A stretch of 64,000 bases of DNA from Rhodobacter sp. (GTDB taxonomy: Bacteria > Pseudomonadota > Alphaproteobacteria > Rhodobacterales > Rhodobacteraceae), in contig JASJCA010000003.1 of the NCBI GenBank assembly GCA_030066215.1, forward strand, positions 1 to 64,000, read 5' to 3'. Each line of letters opens with the position of its first letter. The stretch's first letter is position 1. The notes beneath the pieces are model-generated. The model had not been told where the DNA came from, searched no databases, and saw only the letters and a program-made list of their open reading frames with translations. Of the stretch, positions 9,896-21,023 are shown in pieces. Position numbers and translations under genes: made by a program.

Positions 9896-12469
9896 ATGCG
9901 TCAGCAAAGCCCGACCGCCGTTTTTCTTAGCGATTACACCCCGCCGGCCTATCTTGTGGAGGCGACAGAACTGGGCTTCCGCCTGCACCCCACCGCGACC
10001 CGGGTCCGCTCCAAGATCCGTTTCCGCCCCAACCCCGCCGCCGCGCCCGGCCAGGATCTGCGCCTCGACGGCGAAAACCTCAACCTGATCTCGGCCGCTA
10101 TAAACGGCACTGCGTTGACTGAGGCCGACGCCACGCGCACCGGCGCCGAGCTGAGCGTGCCTGCCCGCCGCCTGCCCGCCGGCCCCTTCACCTTCGAGGC
10201 CGAGGTCGAGATCGACCCGCAAGCCAACACCGCGCTTGAAGGGCTTTACATGTCGAACGGCATGTACTGCACTCAATGCGAGGCCGAGGGCTTCCGCAAG
10301 ATCACCTATTATCCCGACCGCCCCGACGTCATGGCACCCTTCACCGTTCGGATCGAGGGCGACGCGCCGGTGCTTTTGTCGAACGGCAATCCGGTGGCGC
10401 AGGCCGACGGCACGGCCGAGTGGCACGACCCCTGGCCCAAGCCGGCCTACCTGTTCGCGCTGGTCGCCGGCGACCTGATCGCCGTCCCCGACCGCTTCAC
10501 CACCGCCTCGGGCCGCGCGGTCGCGCTCAACATCTACGTCCGCCCCGGCGACGAGGGCAAAGCCGGCTACGCCATGGACGCGCTGAAGCGCTCGATGCGG
10601 TGGGACGAGCGGGTCTATAGCCGCGAATACGACCTCGACGTCTTCAACATCGTCGCCGTCGACGACTTCAACATGGGCGCGATGGAGAACAAGGGGCTGA
10701 ACATCTTCAACTCCAAATACGTGCTCGCCAGCCCAGAAACCGCGACCGACCGCGACTACGAGATGATAGAGGGCATCATCGCGCACGAATACTTCCACAA
10801 CTGGACCGGCAACCGAATCACCTGCCGCGACTGGTTCCAGCTCTGCCTCAAAGAGGGGCTGACGGTGTTCCGCGACCAGCAGTTTTCCGGCGACATGCGC
10901 AGCCATGCGGTCAAGCGCATCGACGACGTGCTGGCCTTGCGCGCGCGCCAGTTCCGCGAGGACACCGGCCCGCTGGCGCACCCCGTGCGCCCGAGTTCCT
11001 ATATCGAAATCAACAACTTCTACACGGCGACCGTGTACGAGAAGGGCGCCGAGGTGATCGGGATGCTGAAAACCCTCGTGGGCGCGGACGGCTATGGTCG
11101 GGCGCTCGACCTCTACTTCGACCGCCACGACGGCGACGCGGCCACGATCGAGGACTGGCTCAAGGTCTTCGAGGACGCCACCGGCCGCGATCTGGTCCAT
11201 TTCAAGCGCTGGTACACCCAGGCCGGCACGCCGCGGCTATCGGTCGACGAGGCCTTCGCCGACGGCACCTACACGCTGAGCTTCCGCCAAGCGACCCCGC
11301 CGACGCCCGGCCAGCCCGACAAGGCGCCCCAGGTCATCCCCATCGCCGTGGGTCTGCTCAACCCCAACGGCGACGAGATCCAGCCCACCACGGTGCTGGA
11401 GATGACAGAGGCCGAGCAGTCCTTCGCCTTCGACGGGCTGGCCAGCCGTCCGGTCCCGTCGCTGCTGCGCGGGTTTTCGGCGCCGGTGATCCTCGACCGC
11501 GAGACCACGACCGAAGAGCGCGCCTTCCTTCTGGCCCACGACAACGACCCGTTCAACAAATGGGAGGCCGGGCGCGCGCTGGCCAAGGACGTGCTGTCGA
11601 AGATCGTCACCGACGGCGCCGCGCCCGGGCCGGCCTATCTCGACGCGCTGGAACGCGTCGCCCGCGACGACACGCTCGATCCGGCGTTCCGCGCCCTGGT
11701 CTTGCGGCTGCCGTCCGAGGACGACATGGCCCAGACCCTGTTCGACGCCGGCGTCACCCCGGACCCGCTGGCGATCCACGCCGCGCGCGAAAAGCTTGCG
11801 CTGGCGCTGGCCGAGCATCTGTCGCGCGTGCTGCCCGATCTCTACGAGGCGATGGATATCCCCGGCCCCTATTCGCCCGACCCCAAGGCGGCGGGCTGCC
11901 GGGCGCTGCGCCAGACCGCGCTTGGCCTGATCACCCGGCTCGACGACGGCAAACGCGCGGCCCGGCAGTTCCGCAGCGCCGACAACATGACCGAGCAGCT
12001 GGGCGCGCTCGGCTGCCTTCTCGACAGCGGCAACGGCCAGGACGAACTCGGCCGGTTCTACCGCCAGTGGGCGCAGGACCGGCTGGTGCTCGACAAGTGG
12101 TTCGCCCTGCAGGCCGCGCATGCCGCCCCGCACAAGGCCGCCGCCACGGCGCGGGCGCTGACCGAACACCCCGATTTCGACTGGAAGAACCCCAACCGCT
12201 TCCGCTCGGTGATCGGCGCACTGGCGACAAACGCCGCGGGGTTCCACGACCCCACCGGCGCGGCCTACGATCTGATCGCCGACTGGCTGATCCGGCTCGA
12301 TCCGGTGAACCCGCAGACCGCGGCGCGGATGACGACGGTGTTCGAAACCTGGCGCCGCTACGACGCCGACCGCCAGGGCCTGATCCGCGATGCCCTGAGC
12401 CGCATCGCCGCCACACCCGATCTCAGTCGCGACAGCACCGAAATGGTCGGCCGCATCCTCGGTGACTGA
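9896..12469 (+). CDS. pepN: aminopeptidase N (M1 family)
   Basis: VDDFNMGAMENKGLNIFNSKYVLA and IAHEYFHNWTGNRITCRDWFQLCLKEGLTVFRDQQFS (GAMEN, HEXXH...E). Confidence 0.96.
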   Translation: MRQQSPTAVFLSDYTPPAYLVEATELGFRLHPTATRVRSKIRFRPNPAAAPGQDLRLDGENLNLISAAINGTALTEADATRTGAELSVPARRLPAGPFTFEAEVEIDPQANTALEGLYMSNGMYCTQCEAEGFRKITYYPDRPDVMAPFTVRIEGDAPVLLSNGNPVAQADGTAEWHDPWPKPAYLFALVAGDLIAVPDRFTTASGRAVALNIYVRPGDEGKAGYAMDALKRSMRWDERVYSREYDLDVFNIVAVDDFNMGAMENKGLNIFNSKYVLASPETATDRDYEMIEGIIAHEYFHNWTGNRITCRDWFQLCLKEGLTVFRDQQFSGDMRSHAVKRIDDVLALRARQFREDTGPLAHPVRPSSYIEINNFYTATVYEKGAEVIGMLKTLVGADGYGRALDLYFDRHDGDAATIEDWLKVFEDATGRDLVHFKRWYTQAGTPRLSVDEAFADGTYTLSFRQATPPTPGQPDKAPQVIPIAVGLLNPNGDEIQPTTVLEMTEAEQSFAFDGLASRPVPSLLRGFSAPVILDRETTTEERAFLLAHDNDPFNKWEAGRALAKDVLSKIVTDGAAPGPAYLDALERVARDDTLDPAFRALVLRLPSEDDMAQTLFDAGVTPDPLAIHAAREKLALALAEHLSRVLPDLYEAMDIPGPYSPDPKAAGCRALRQTALGLITRLDDGKRAARQFRSADNMTEQLGALGCLLDSGNGQDELGRFYRQWAQDRLVLDKWFALQAAHAAPHKAAATARALTEHPDFDWKNPNRFRSVIGALATNAAGFHDPTGAAYDLIADWLIRLDPVNPQTAARMTTVFETWRRYDADRQGLIRDALSRIAATPDLSRDSTEMVGRILGD

Positions 12470-12620
12470 CGATGCATAAGACCCCGCCCTGGCCGTTTCC
12501 GCCCGTGCGAAAGCCGCAAATTCGACACCGGATCCGCAGCACACAACGCGTACGCGACACCGCCAAGGCCGCCAGCTTGGCTGAAAGGCGCAGTCCTGAG
12601 CGAAACAACGGGATTCACCC

Positions 12621-13373
12621 ATGACAACCCGAAAAACTGTACTGATCACGGGCGCCAGCGCCGGCATCGGCGCCGCGACCGCACGGCTGCTCGCCCGCCA
12701 CGGCTACGATATCGGCATCGGTTACAACAGCGACCGCGCCGGCGCAGAAACCGTGGCCGCCGACGTCGAAGCAGCCGGCGGCAAAGCGGTTCTGCTTCAG
12801 TCCAATCTCGCCGACACCGCGGGAATTGAACACATGTTCAGCGAATTCGACGCCGCATTCCCGCACCTCGACGCGCTTGTCAACAACGCCGGCATCGTCG
12901 CCCCCAAGGCCCGGGTCGAAGACATGGACGCCGACCGGCTTCACCGGATATTCCAGATCAACGTCATCGGCGCCTTCCTCGTCGCTCGCCTCGCCGTGCG
13001 CCGCATGTCCACCCGCTTCGGTGGCCACGGCGGCGCCATCGTCAACATGTCCTCGGCCGCCGCCCGCATCGCCTCGCCCAACCAATATGTCGACTACGCC
13101 GCGTCTAAGGCCGCGATTGATACGCTGACCCGCGGCCTTGCCGAGGAAGTCGCGCCCGACGGCATAAGGGTCAATGCCGTCCGCCCGGGCATCATCGAGA
13201 CCGACATTCATGCCAAGGGCGGCGAGCCCGACCGCACCGCCCGCCTCGGCCCCACCGTCCCGATGCGCCGCAGTGGCTCCGCCCACGAAGTTGCCGAGGC
13301 CGTTCATTGGCTCTTGTCCGACGCCGCAAGCTACGTCACCGGCAGCTTCATCGACGTCAGCGGCGGCCGTTAA
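12621..13373 (+). CDS. SDR family oxidoreductase
   Basis: LITGASAGIGAATARLL, NNAG, YAASKAAIDTLTRGLAEEVAPDGIRVNAVRPGIIETD. Confidence 0.93.
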   Translation: MTTRKTVLITGASAGIGAATARLLARHGYDIGIGYNSDRAGAETVAADVEAAGGKAVLLQSNLADTAGIEHMFSEFDAAFPHLDALVNNAGIVAPKARVEDMDADRLHRIFQINVIGAFLVARLAVRRMSTRFGGHGGAIVNMSSAAARIASPNQYVDYAASKAAIDTLTRGLAEEVAPDGIRVNAVRPGIIETDIHAKGGEPDRTARLGPTVPMRRSGSAHEVAEAVHWLLSDAASYVTGSFIDVSGGR

Positions 13374-13451
13374 CCAAGCTTCGGACAATCGGCACCGATT
13401 CCACTGATTGTCGCCGCCATTCAGCCAACTTCCCCCGCTACTCCCTACGCA

Positions 13452-13916
13452 ATGGCGGAGCTCTACGAATACCGTACGGCCGGGCGCAGCACGCTGACCC
13501 TCACCGGTCTCGCCGTGGCTCTGACCACCGTGCTGATCGCCGCACGCAGCGGGGCCGGACCGGTGATCTGGCTCGTTTGGGGCCTCGTGACCCTCGCCAT
13601 CGCGCACCATCTGTTGCGCCGCCCCGTCGCCGGTTGCCGTATCGACGGCGCAGCGCTGACCACATTCGTCGACCGCAAAAGACGCGCAATCCCGCTGTGT
13701 GAAGTCAAAGGCGTCATTCTATCCGATTGCAGCGGCGGCCGCTGTACCTGCATGGTCGAGCTCGCCGACGGAACCGCACTGCGCCTGCCCCGCGACTGCC
13801 TACCGCCCGCGGCCACCCTGGCCCGCAAGCTTCGCCGCGCCGGCCTGCGTGTGACGATCGACCGCGGGAAACAGCGCTCACCCTACAAGTCCCTCAGAAA
13901 CCCATTGTCCGACTGA
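13452..13916 (+). CDS. hypothetical small membrane protein (two N-terminal TM segments)
   Basis: LTLTGLAVALTTVLIAARSGAGPVIWLVWGLVTLAIAHHLL followed by a soluble basic domain. Confidence 0.5.
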   Translation: MAELYEYRTAGRSTLTLTGLAVALTTVLIAARSGAGPVIWLVWGLVTLAIAHHLLRRPVAGCRIDGAALTTFVDRKRRAIPLCEVKGVILSDCSGGRCTCMVELADGTALRLPRDCLPPAATLARKLRRAGLRVTIDRGKQRSPYKSLRNPLSD

Positions 13917-14631
13917 CCCATCGGCGTGATCAAAGCGCAAACGCAGGATCGGATCGATCCGATGATCGCTGAATGGGCCGTGTGGCATTGAACCGAGCGC
14001 CCCCGGTCCGCCGTCGCCGACAGGGCGATGATCCAAGCTCCGCTGGCGCCGCGGCGACCGACCGCTACTTCCGCGCCATTGAAACGACGCTGCCATTCCA
14101 AGACCCGCCAGACCATGGTTTAAACCCAAACCACCGTTGCCGAGAACCGCATCGGCATTGTCTGTCCCGCCAGCCGTCTCGTCGATCGTCCCGGCCTGCA
14201 CCTTCACGAGCGGCCTTGGATGGCCGCCTCTGCCATGCTCGCCCGAGAATTTGGCCTGCCCGTCATGCGACTCCACATCCGCGCCCGAAGTTCCGGCCTG
14301 TTTCTACGGGTTCGACGCGGTCCAATCCCTCTCGCGCGGCATCACCCAAGCCCACGAAACGCTGAACAAGGTCCGCTAACCCTTCCGCCTGCTCTCGCCC
14401 GCGGCTGTGCCCGCGAATTCCGATAACGGCATCGCGAAGCTGCGTCGGGCCGCAGTTCGGCTCGGCGGCCGCCACGCCCTATAGGTGTCGCTGATCGACA
14501 GCTCGCGGTGTACCGAACCGACGCGGATCCGCCGGCCCGCCACTTGACCTTAGCGCGCCCTCGCGACCCCGTGTCTTCCCCACTCCGACACCCGCTCTAG
14601 GTTCCGATCAAACTTGCAGGGGTCCCCCATG

Positions 14632-15165
14632 CGCCTCATCGCGACTCTGCTGTGCTGCCTCGCCGTCCCGGCTGCGTCCCAGGACCGTAACGGCAACGAC
14701 ACCGCCGGAGCCTGGAGAGCCGTCCACCAGGCCTCGTTCGGGCTATGGGACTCGCTTTGCGATACACGCGACGCCGAGACACGCTGCTACCTGCGCTATG
14801 TCGACGTTTACCGCCCCCGCCCGCAATTCGGCGCGCTCTTTGCCTTTGTCGAACGTCTAAACGGGGCAGAGCGGGTCACTTTCGGCCTCGAATTCGGGCG
14901 CGCCTTCGGCCCCGGGCGCATCGAGATCAAGGCTTCAGGCGGCACCCAATGGGCCCTCGCGCCGGACATCTGTCAGGGCGCCGCCGAATGCATCCTGGCC
15001 GGACGAGACGCCGATGCAATCCTCGACGCCATGGCAACCGGCGAGACTGTCGCCATCGCCTTTACGGACCAATACGGCGACGAACAGGCCCGCATTTGGG
15101 ATCTCTCCCAATTCGCCGCCGCCCTGGCCGACCTGCGCGTTGCCGCCGCCGAGCGAGGCATTTAG
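14632..15165 (+). CDS. hypothetical exported protein
   Basis: MRLIATLLCCLAVPAASQ signal peptide; coherent ~170-aa Cys-containing secreted-type protein. Confidence 0.6.
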   Translation, partial: RLIATLLCCLAVPAASQDRNGNDTAGAWRAVHQASFGLWDSLCDTRDAETRCYLRYVDVYRPRPQFGALFAFVERLNGAERVTFGLEFGRAFGPGRIEIKASGGTQWALAPDICQGAAECILAGRDADAILDAMATGETVAIAFTDQYGDEQARIWDLSQFAAALADLRVAAAERGI

Positions 15166-15352
15166 ATCGTATCGGAGTCACCCGGAAACGCGCGCCTCAA
15201 AGCCCTGCGAAGGGCCAAACCCGCCGCCTCACCAACATCCACGCTCGGCCAATCCGGACCTACCGAACACCCAAAGAGCCTCGTGCCCCAACCGGCTTGC
15301 CCCGCCCACTGTGCTGACCTAGAACACGCCCGTTCAGCGCAGCAGGTGGCCC

Positions 15353-16861
15353 ATGCTCGACCTCACATACGAGACCCCGAAACCCAAAGTCATCCAAGGC
15401 GCTCAGGCCGATTGGGAGCTGGTGATCGGCCTTGAGGTCCACGCCCAGGTCGCGTCGAAGGCCAAGCTCTTTTCCGGCGCCTCCACCGAATTCGGCGCCG
15501 AGCCCAATTCCAACGTCAGCTTCGTCGACGCCGCCATGCCCGGCATGTTGCCGGTGATCAACGAGTTTTGTGTCGAGCAGGCGGTACGCACAGGGCTGGG
15601 GCTGAAGGCCGCGATCAACCTCTGGTCTGCCTTCGACCGCAAGAACTACTTCTATCCCGACCTGCCCCAGGGCTACCAGATCAGCCAGCTCTACCACCCG
15701 ATCGTCGGCGCCGGCGAGGTCCTGGTCGAAATGGGTCCCGGCGTCGCGCGCCGCGTCCGCATCGAACGCATCCATCTCGAACAAGACGCCGGCAAGTCGA
15801 TCCACGACATGGACCCCGCGGTGACCTTCGTCGACCTCAACCGCACCGGCGTCGCGCTGATGGAGATCGTCTCGCGCCCCGACATCCGCGGTCCCGAGGA
15901 AGCCGCCGCCTACGTCGCCAAGCTGCGCCAGATCATGCGCTATTTGGGCACCTGCGACGGAAATATGCAAAACGGCAACCTGCGCGCCGACGTCAACATC
16001 TCGGTCTGCCGTCCGGGCGCCTACGAACGCTACCAGGACAGCCAGGACCACAGCCACCTCGGCACCCGCTGCGAGATCAAGAACATGAACTCGATGCGCT
16101 TCATCCAGGCCGCCATCGAGCACGAGGCGCGGCGCCAGATCGCCATCCTCGAAGCCGGCGGCACGGTCGACCAGGAAACCCGCCTCTACGACCCCGACAA
16201 AGGCGAAACGCGGAGCATGCGCTCCAAGGAAGAGGCGCATGACTACCGCTACTTCCCCTGCCCCGACCTGCTGCCGCTCGAGATCGAGCAAGCCTGGGTC
16301 GACGACATTGCCGCGCGTCTCCCCGAACTCCCCGATGCGCTCAAGGCGCGGCTGATGGAGATGGGCTTGACCGACTATGACGCCTCGGTGCTGACCGCCG
16401 AGCGCGAGAACGCCGATTACTTCCTTGAAGTCGCCCAGGGCCGCGGCGCGAAACTGGCCGCCAACTGGGTGATCAACGAACTGTTCGGCCGCCTGAAGAA
16501 GGAAGACCACGGCATCGCCGAGGCCCCCGTGACGGCCGCTCAGCTCGGCCAGATCGTCGACCTGATCACCGAAGGCACGATCTCGGGCAAGATCGCCAAA
16601 GAGGTGTTCGAGATCGCCTACACCACCCACCGCGACCCGGCCGAGATCGTCGAAACCGAGGGCCTGAAACAGGTCACCGACACCGGCGCCATCGAGGCCG
16701 CGGTGGACAAGGTCATCGCCGAGAACCCCGCGCAGGTCGAAAAGGCGAAAGCGAACCCAAAGCTCGCCGGTTGGTTCGTTGGACAGGTGATGAAGGCGAC
16801 GGGGGGGAAAGCGAACCCGAAAGCCGTGAACGAGATCGTGCAGGGAAAACTGGGGCTCTAG
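15353..16861 (+). CDS. gatB: Asp-tRNA(Asn)/Glu-tRNA(Gln) amidotransferase subunit B
   Basis: [101 protein letters not shown]. Confidence 0.98.
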   Translation: MLDLTYETPKPKVIQGAQADWELVIGLEVHAQVASKAKLFSGASTEFGAEPNSNVSFVDAAMPGMLPVINEFCVEQAVRTGLGLKAAINLWSAFDRKNYFYPDLPQGYQISQLYHPIVGAGEVLVEMGPGVARRVRIERIHLEQDAGKSIHDMDPAVTFVDLNRTGVALMEIVSRPDIRGPEEAAAYVAKLRQIMRYLGTCDGNMQNGNLRADVNISVCRPGAYERYQDSQDHSHLGTRCEIKNMNSMRFIQAAIEHEARRQIAILEAGGTVDQETRLYDPDKGETRSMRSKEEAHDYRYFPCPDLLPLEIEQAWVDDIAARLPELPDALKARLMEMGLTDYDASVLTAERENADYFLEVAQGRGAKLAANWVINELFGRLKKEDHGIAEAPVTAAQLGQIVDLITEGTISGKIAKEVFEIAYTTHRDPAEIVETEGLKQVTDTGAIEAAVDKVIAENPAQVEKAKANPKLAGWFVGQVMKATGGKANPKAVNEIVQGKLGL

Positions 16862-17195
16862 GATTCCAGGAGAAGCGCACTTGAATTGGCGGTCACAACC
16901 AGGTCCGGATTGAGCCCTGTGCGGAGCTGGAAGACGTCGGCCAATGGGAGCAACGTGAGCTCTGCGCGGGTAGGCTTCTCGACCCAATTGTCTAGAGATC
17001 AACTCTGACCCGACCGGCAACGAGGATGGGATCCTCGGAAATGTTCGGCCCGGGTAGTCCGGCCATCATCAGGATCGGCGATACGCCTGTTGCCGTTTGC
17101 ACCCATTGCTCAATTCGGTGCGCCTGAGGAGGTGCGCCTCGACGGCCCAAAAACTGAGTTGCGCGTCCCTGCGGACGAACACGGCACGCATCCGC

Positions 17196-18056
17196 TCAAG
17201 GTGATGGCCGGACAGATCTCCCCTCCTCTGGTGGCACGGCCCGCTGATAGAGATGCCATGTGGTGTGGCCGAGGATCGGTAGGGTGAAGATCAGGCCCAG
17301 AAACGCCGGAACCAGCGACAACAGCATGGTGACCGAGATGATCGCCGCCCAGGTGAGCATGACCAACGGGTTCTCCGTGACGACGCGAACGGACGTGAGC
17401 ATGGCGGAAATGAAATCGATTTCCCGGTCGAGCAGCATGGGCATGGCGATGACGGTCACCGAGAACAGGACAGCCGCGAGAAACGTGCCGACGCAGGTGC
17501 CGATGGCAAGGAAGGTCCAGCCCTCCGGTGTGAAGAACACGGTGGTCAAAAACCCGTCCAAATCCGAGAAGGATGCATCCTGCAGGACGATCACCAGCAC
17601 AGTCCGAAATTGGTAGAACCACACCCAGAAAATGAACAGGGTGACAAAGGCCATCCAGCCCATCTCGCGCTTGCGTTGACTGGCCATGACGGTGAGGATG
17701 TCCGACCAGCCAAAGGGCTCTCGCGCCTGCAACCGACGGGACATTTCATATAGCCCGGCGGCGGCGAAGGGTGCGACCAGCGGAAAGCCGACAGCGGCGG
17801 GAATGACCATCCAGATCGCGCCGAGCCAGACCAGGCACCAAACGAACAGAATGCCGAAAACCGCATAGAACAGACCGAAAAAGCCGCTCATGACCGGGCG
17901 CGCCAGAAAGTCGGAGAATCCGGCCTTCAGCGACGCGGTGATATCCTCCGCAGTCACCTTACCCACCTTGGGCCTGGCCCGCTGTTGCGGCGTCGGATTG
18001 TCCGGTGGTGTGGACCCTGCGGTCTTGGATGTCATGACACACTCCTGCCTAAGCAT
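17196..18056 (-). CDS. DUF2189 family multi-pass membrane protein
   Basis: PAAVGFPLVAPFAAAGLYEMSRRLQAREPFGWSDIL...FTLPILGHTTWHLYQRAV. Confidence 0.85.
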   Translation of the reverse strand: MLRQECVMTSKTAGSTPPDNPTPQQRARPKVGKVTAEDITASLKAGFSDFLARPVMSGFFGLFYAVFGILFVWCLVWLGAIWMVIPAAVGFPLVAPFAAAGLYEMSRRLQAREPFGWSDILTVMASQRKREMGWMAFVTLFIFWVWFYQFRTVLVIVLQDASFSDLDGFLTTVFFTPEGWTFLAIGTCVGTFLAAVLFSVTVIAMPMLLDREIDFISAMLTSVRVVTENPLVMLTWAAIISVTMLLSLVPAFLGLIFTLPILGHTTWHLYQRAVPPEEGRSVRPSP

Positions 18057-18462
18057 GGCACTGCACTGGCCCGTTTGCCAACAGACTCGGCCGTGAAACA
18101 GACATCTCTCCTAAAAATGCCGGTCCGCATCAGGTGAGGCATATGGGCGAGGGGGAGTATGGCAGCTAAGTCCTCACGCAAGTCTTTGATCCGGATCGTG
18201 TTGCAGGTCTATATCGTTTCGCCTTATTTAGAACGTTGAGTGCGAAGATCGCGATCTGAGGCTCGCGAGCGCCCGATTGCCTTCCTGGCCAAGACCGGCG
18301 AAACCCCGGGCTATCCGGAAGGGGCTCATATGAGCCGTGCGCTGCCGCGCAAACAAGTCTTTGTGACGGGTCTTTTGTTTGGAAGCTCGTGGCCCAAAAT
18401 GACCTGCAACAAAATGCCGGCTGGCAGACCCCACCGCCAGCAGCCACGAAAGGACCCGACCG

Positions 18463-19107
18463 ATGAAGATCAACGCAGACTTTTCCAAGCGCGTCGTCGT
18501 GAAGTTCGACGAAAATGACTGGGTGCCTTCACCGATGCCCGGCGTCGAGCGCAAGATGCTCGACCGGATCGGCGAAGAAGTGGCCCGGGCCACGACAATC
18601 GTCCGCTATGCCCCGGGCAGCGCGTTTTCCGCCCATACCCATGACGGCGGCGAGGAATACCTGGTGCTTGACGGCGTCTTCGTTGACGAGCACGGCGATT
18701 TCCCGAAAGGCACATATGTGCGCAATCCGCCGACCTCGTCGCACACACCGTCTGCCCCGCAGGGCGCGACGATCCTGGTCAAGCTGCATCAGTTCGACCC
18801 CGCCGACCGTACCCAACTGCGCGTCGACACGACCACCGGTGGCACGGTCCAGCCGCTTTTCACAGACCCGCGCGAAGACGTCCGGGTCGAGACTTGGGGC
18901 CCGGGCGCCGACGTCACGCTCGACGCGGCCGGCGGCATGGAGGTCTTCGTGATCGACGGCGGGTTCGCCGAGGGTGGCGACACACTTGGGGCCTGGGACT
19001 GGCTACGCCTGCCGGTGGGGACAGCGACCACCGCCAAGGCCGGCCCCGAGGGCGCGCGGGTTTGGGTGAAGTCTGGGCACTTGACCCATGTAACTGAGCC
19101 TGCATGA
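18463..19107 (+). CDS. cupin domain protein (ChrR-like cupin)
   Basis: [67 protein letters not shown]. Confidence 0.85.
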   Translation: MKINADFSKRVVVKFDENDWVPSPMPGVERKMLDRIGEEVARATTIVRYAPGSAFSAHTHDGGEEYLVLDGVFVDEHGDFPKGTYVRNPPTSSHTPSAPQGATILVKLHQFDPADRTQLRVDTTTGGTVQPLFTDPREDVRVETWGPGADVTLDAAGGMEVFVIDGGFAEGGDTLGAWDWLRLPVGTATTAKAGPEGARVWVKSGHLTHVTEPA

Positions 19108-20201
19108 CGCCGACGCGGACGGAGGTCGCGATTGTCGGCGGCGGGCTCAGTGGGCTCGCCATCGCGGACGCCTTGGCGCGCGTGGGGCGGGATTATCGGG
19201 TCTTCGAAGCGCGCGATCGTGTCGGCGGACGCATATTGTCGATGACCGGCGCTGGCGGGCGGTTCGATCTGGGGCCGGCCTGGATCTGGCCGCACAACAC
19301 CCGGATGCTTGCACTTGCCAAGCGGCTTGGCCCGACGGTGCGCGCGCAATACGCAACCGGCACTCTGGTCTTCGAAGACCAAAGCGGCAGCATCCGCCGC
19401 GATCTGACCTTCGCGACTATGGGCGACGCCTTGCGCATCGCAGGCGGTACCGCGTTGCTGACCGACGCCTTGGCGGCAGAACTTGACGTGGCGCGCCTTC
19501 ATCTGTCGCACGACGTCCAGTCCATCGAGGTTGATGGTGGTGCGGTGCATATTGGCGGCGTCGGTCCTGGTGGCGCCTTCACGATGACCGCCGACCGCGT
19601 GGTTTTGGCCTTGCCACCAAGGCTCGCCGCCGACCGGATTACCTTTTCGCCTAAGCCTGACGCGCGAGTGCTGCGGGCGCTGGCTGCGGTTCCGACCTGG
19701 ATGGCCAGACATGCAAAATTCGTGGCCGTCTACGAAAGCGCGTTCTGGCGCGATGCCGGACTGTCGGGCGATGCGATTAGCCATATTGGCCCGCTGATGG
19801 AGGTCCATGACGCCACCGACGAGGTGGCAGACGTGCCGGCGTTGTTCGGATTTGTGCGGCCCGGCGCCATCAAACGCGGAGCAATGGCCACAAAGGCGGA
19901 TGCGGTCGGGCAGTTAACGCGTCTGTTTGGACCACGGGCTGCGCTCCCGGCGCAGGTATGGCTGAAGGATTGGTCCACCGACGCCAATACCGCAACGGCT
20001 ACCGACGCAGCCTTGCCCGAGCGGCACCCGACCTACGGTCTGCCCAGCTTTGTCCAGGACTGGGCGGGCGAACGGCTGTTCTTTGCCGGTACGGAGGTCG
20101 CGCCACAGAATGGCGGTTTCCTGGAAGGCGCGCTCGAAGCGGCGGAAATGGCTGTTGCCTGGACGATGGTCGACACTGTGGCCGAGTCCGCCAGAGTCTA
20201 G
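19104..20201 (+). CDS. FAD-dependent amine oxidase-like flavoprotein
   Basis: [39 protein letters not shown]-terminal [30 protein letters not shown] overlap with the cupin gene. Confidence 0.92.
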   Translation: MTPTRTEVAIVGGGLSGLAIADALARVGRDYRVFEARDRVGGRILSMTGAGGRFDLGPAWIWPHNTRMLALAKRLGPTVRAQYATGTLVFEDQSGSIRRDLTFATMGDALRIAGGTALLTDALAAELDVARLHLSHDVQSIEVDGGAVHIGGVGPGGAFTMTADRVVLALPPRLAADRITFSPKPDARVLRALAAVPTWMARHAKFVAVYESAFWRDAGLSGDAISHIGPLMEVHDATDEVADVPALFGFVRPGAIKRGAMATKADAVGQLTRLFGPRAALPAQVWLKDWSTDANTATATDAALPERHPTYGLPSFVQDWAGERLFFAGTEVAPQNGGFLEGALEAAEMAVAWTMVDTVAESARV

Positions 20202-20506
20202 GGCCCCTCCCGCGCACACGGGAATCCGCAATTCTCCGCGTCGGTTAAACGGGCGAATTCGGGTCGTGGTTGCTCCATTCGCGCCCCATGGCCGTGCCTG
20301 TCAGATCAAGCGTGACGAGCACTCCTTTGACCAGAGTTGTCGGTCCGGCCGCCGTACTTTTTGACGATGACATCCGCCTTCGCGGCCCTCGCTCTCACCG
20401 CGACCATCACCTGCATGCCAACACCGTCGAGGCGTCGGCGCCGGATTTATGCCGCAGCACAAGCCCCCGCATCGAAGCAGAGAACGTCGCCGCCCCCTCG
20501 CCGTGC

Positions 20507-20740
20507 AAGGTCTACGGACTCGGGCAGCACGGTCTGGTCCTGCGGCTCTGGAAGCGCAGCATCGACGGGGCGATCCTGGCCGGGATGTTGTCGAACCTCT
20601 GTGTACAAGCGCAGATGCAGGAGTTGCTCGAGCGGGGCTGCGCCGTCGCCGTTGTGCGCGAAGCGACCGCGGGCACGATCATCGCGGAAGGCAACGGCTA
20701 CCTCGCCGTCCTGATCAACAACCGCTTCATGGACAACCAT
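20507..20740 (+). pseudogene. isochorismatase-family cysteine hydrolase remnant
   Basis: LVLRLWKRSIDGAILAGMLSNLCVQAQMQELLERGCAVAVVREATAGTIIAEGNGYLAVLINNRFM resembles the C-terminal half of isochorismatase hydrolases; no recognisable N-terminal half. Confidence 0.6.
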
Positions 20741-21023
20741 CTTCGGTGCAATTGCGAGGCCGCCCCGTGGAACAGGGCCGCAAGCTCGGCCCGCATGTGC
20801 GCCCGAGATCCAGCAGGCGCGAAAGTCTCGTCCTTCGCTAGACAAGGTTCCCCGTGACCCTCGCCCAGGTCGCGCTGCGCAGCGATTTTCTCATTGGGGA
20901 ATTCGATCTGACCGGTAAGGTGTAATTGGCCGTTCATGACGGGATGCTCGCGTTGCCGGACCGTCCGCACTCCACCGCCTTTGACCCGCACACGGCCCTC
21001 GCGGCGGCAATCGCGCTGGCCGA

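Noticed and set aside
9863-11200. 445-aa minus-strand ORF inside pepN
   Set aside because: Antisense shadow of pepN with low-complexity composition; no recognisable domain.
14137-14379. Possible LD-carboxypeptidase (S66) fragment from RIGIVCPASRL
   Set aside because: Only a very short match and the rest of the frame does not resemble the family.
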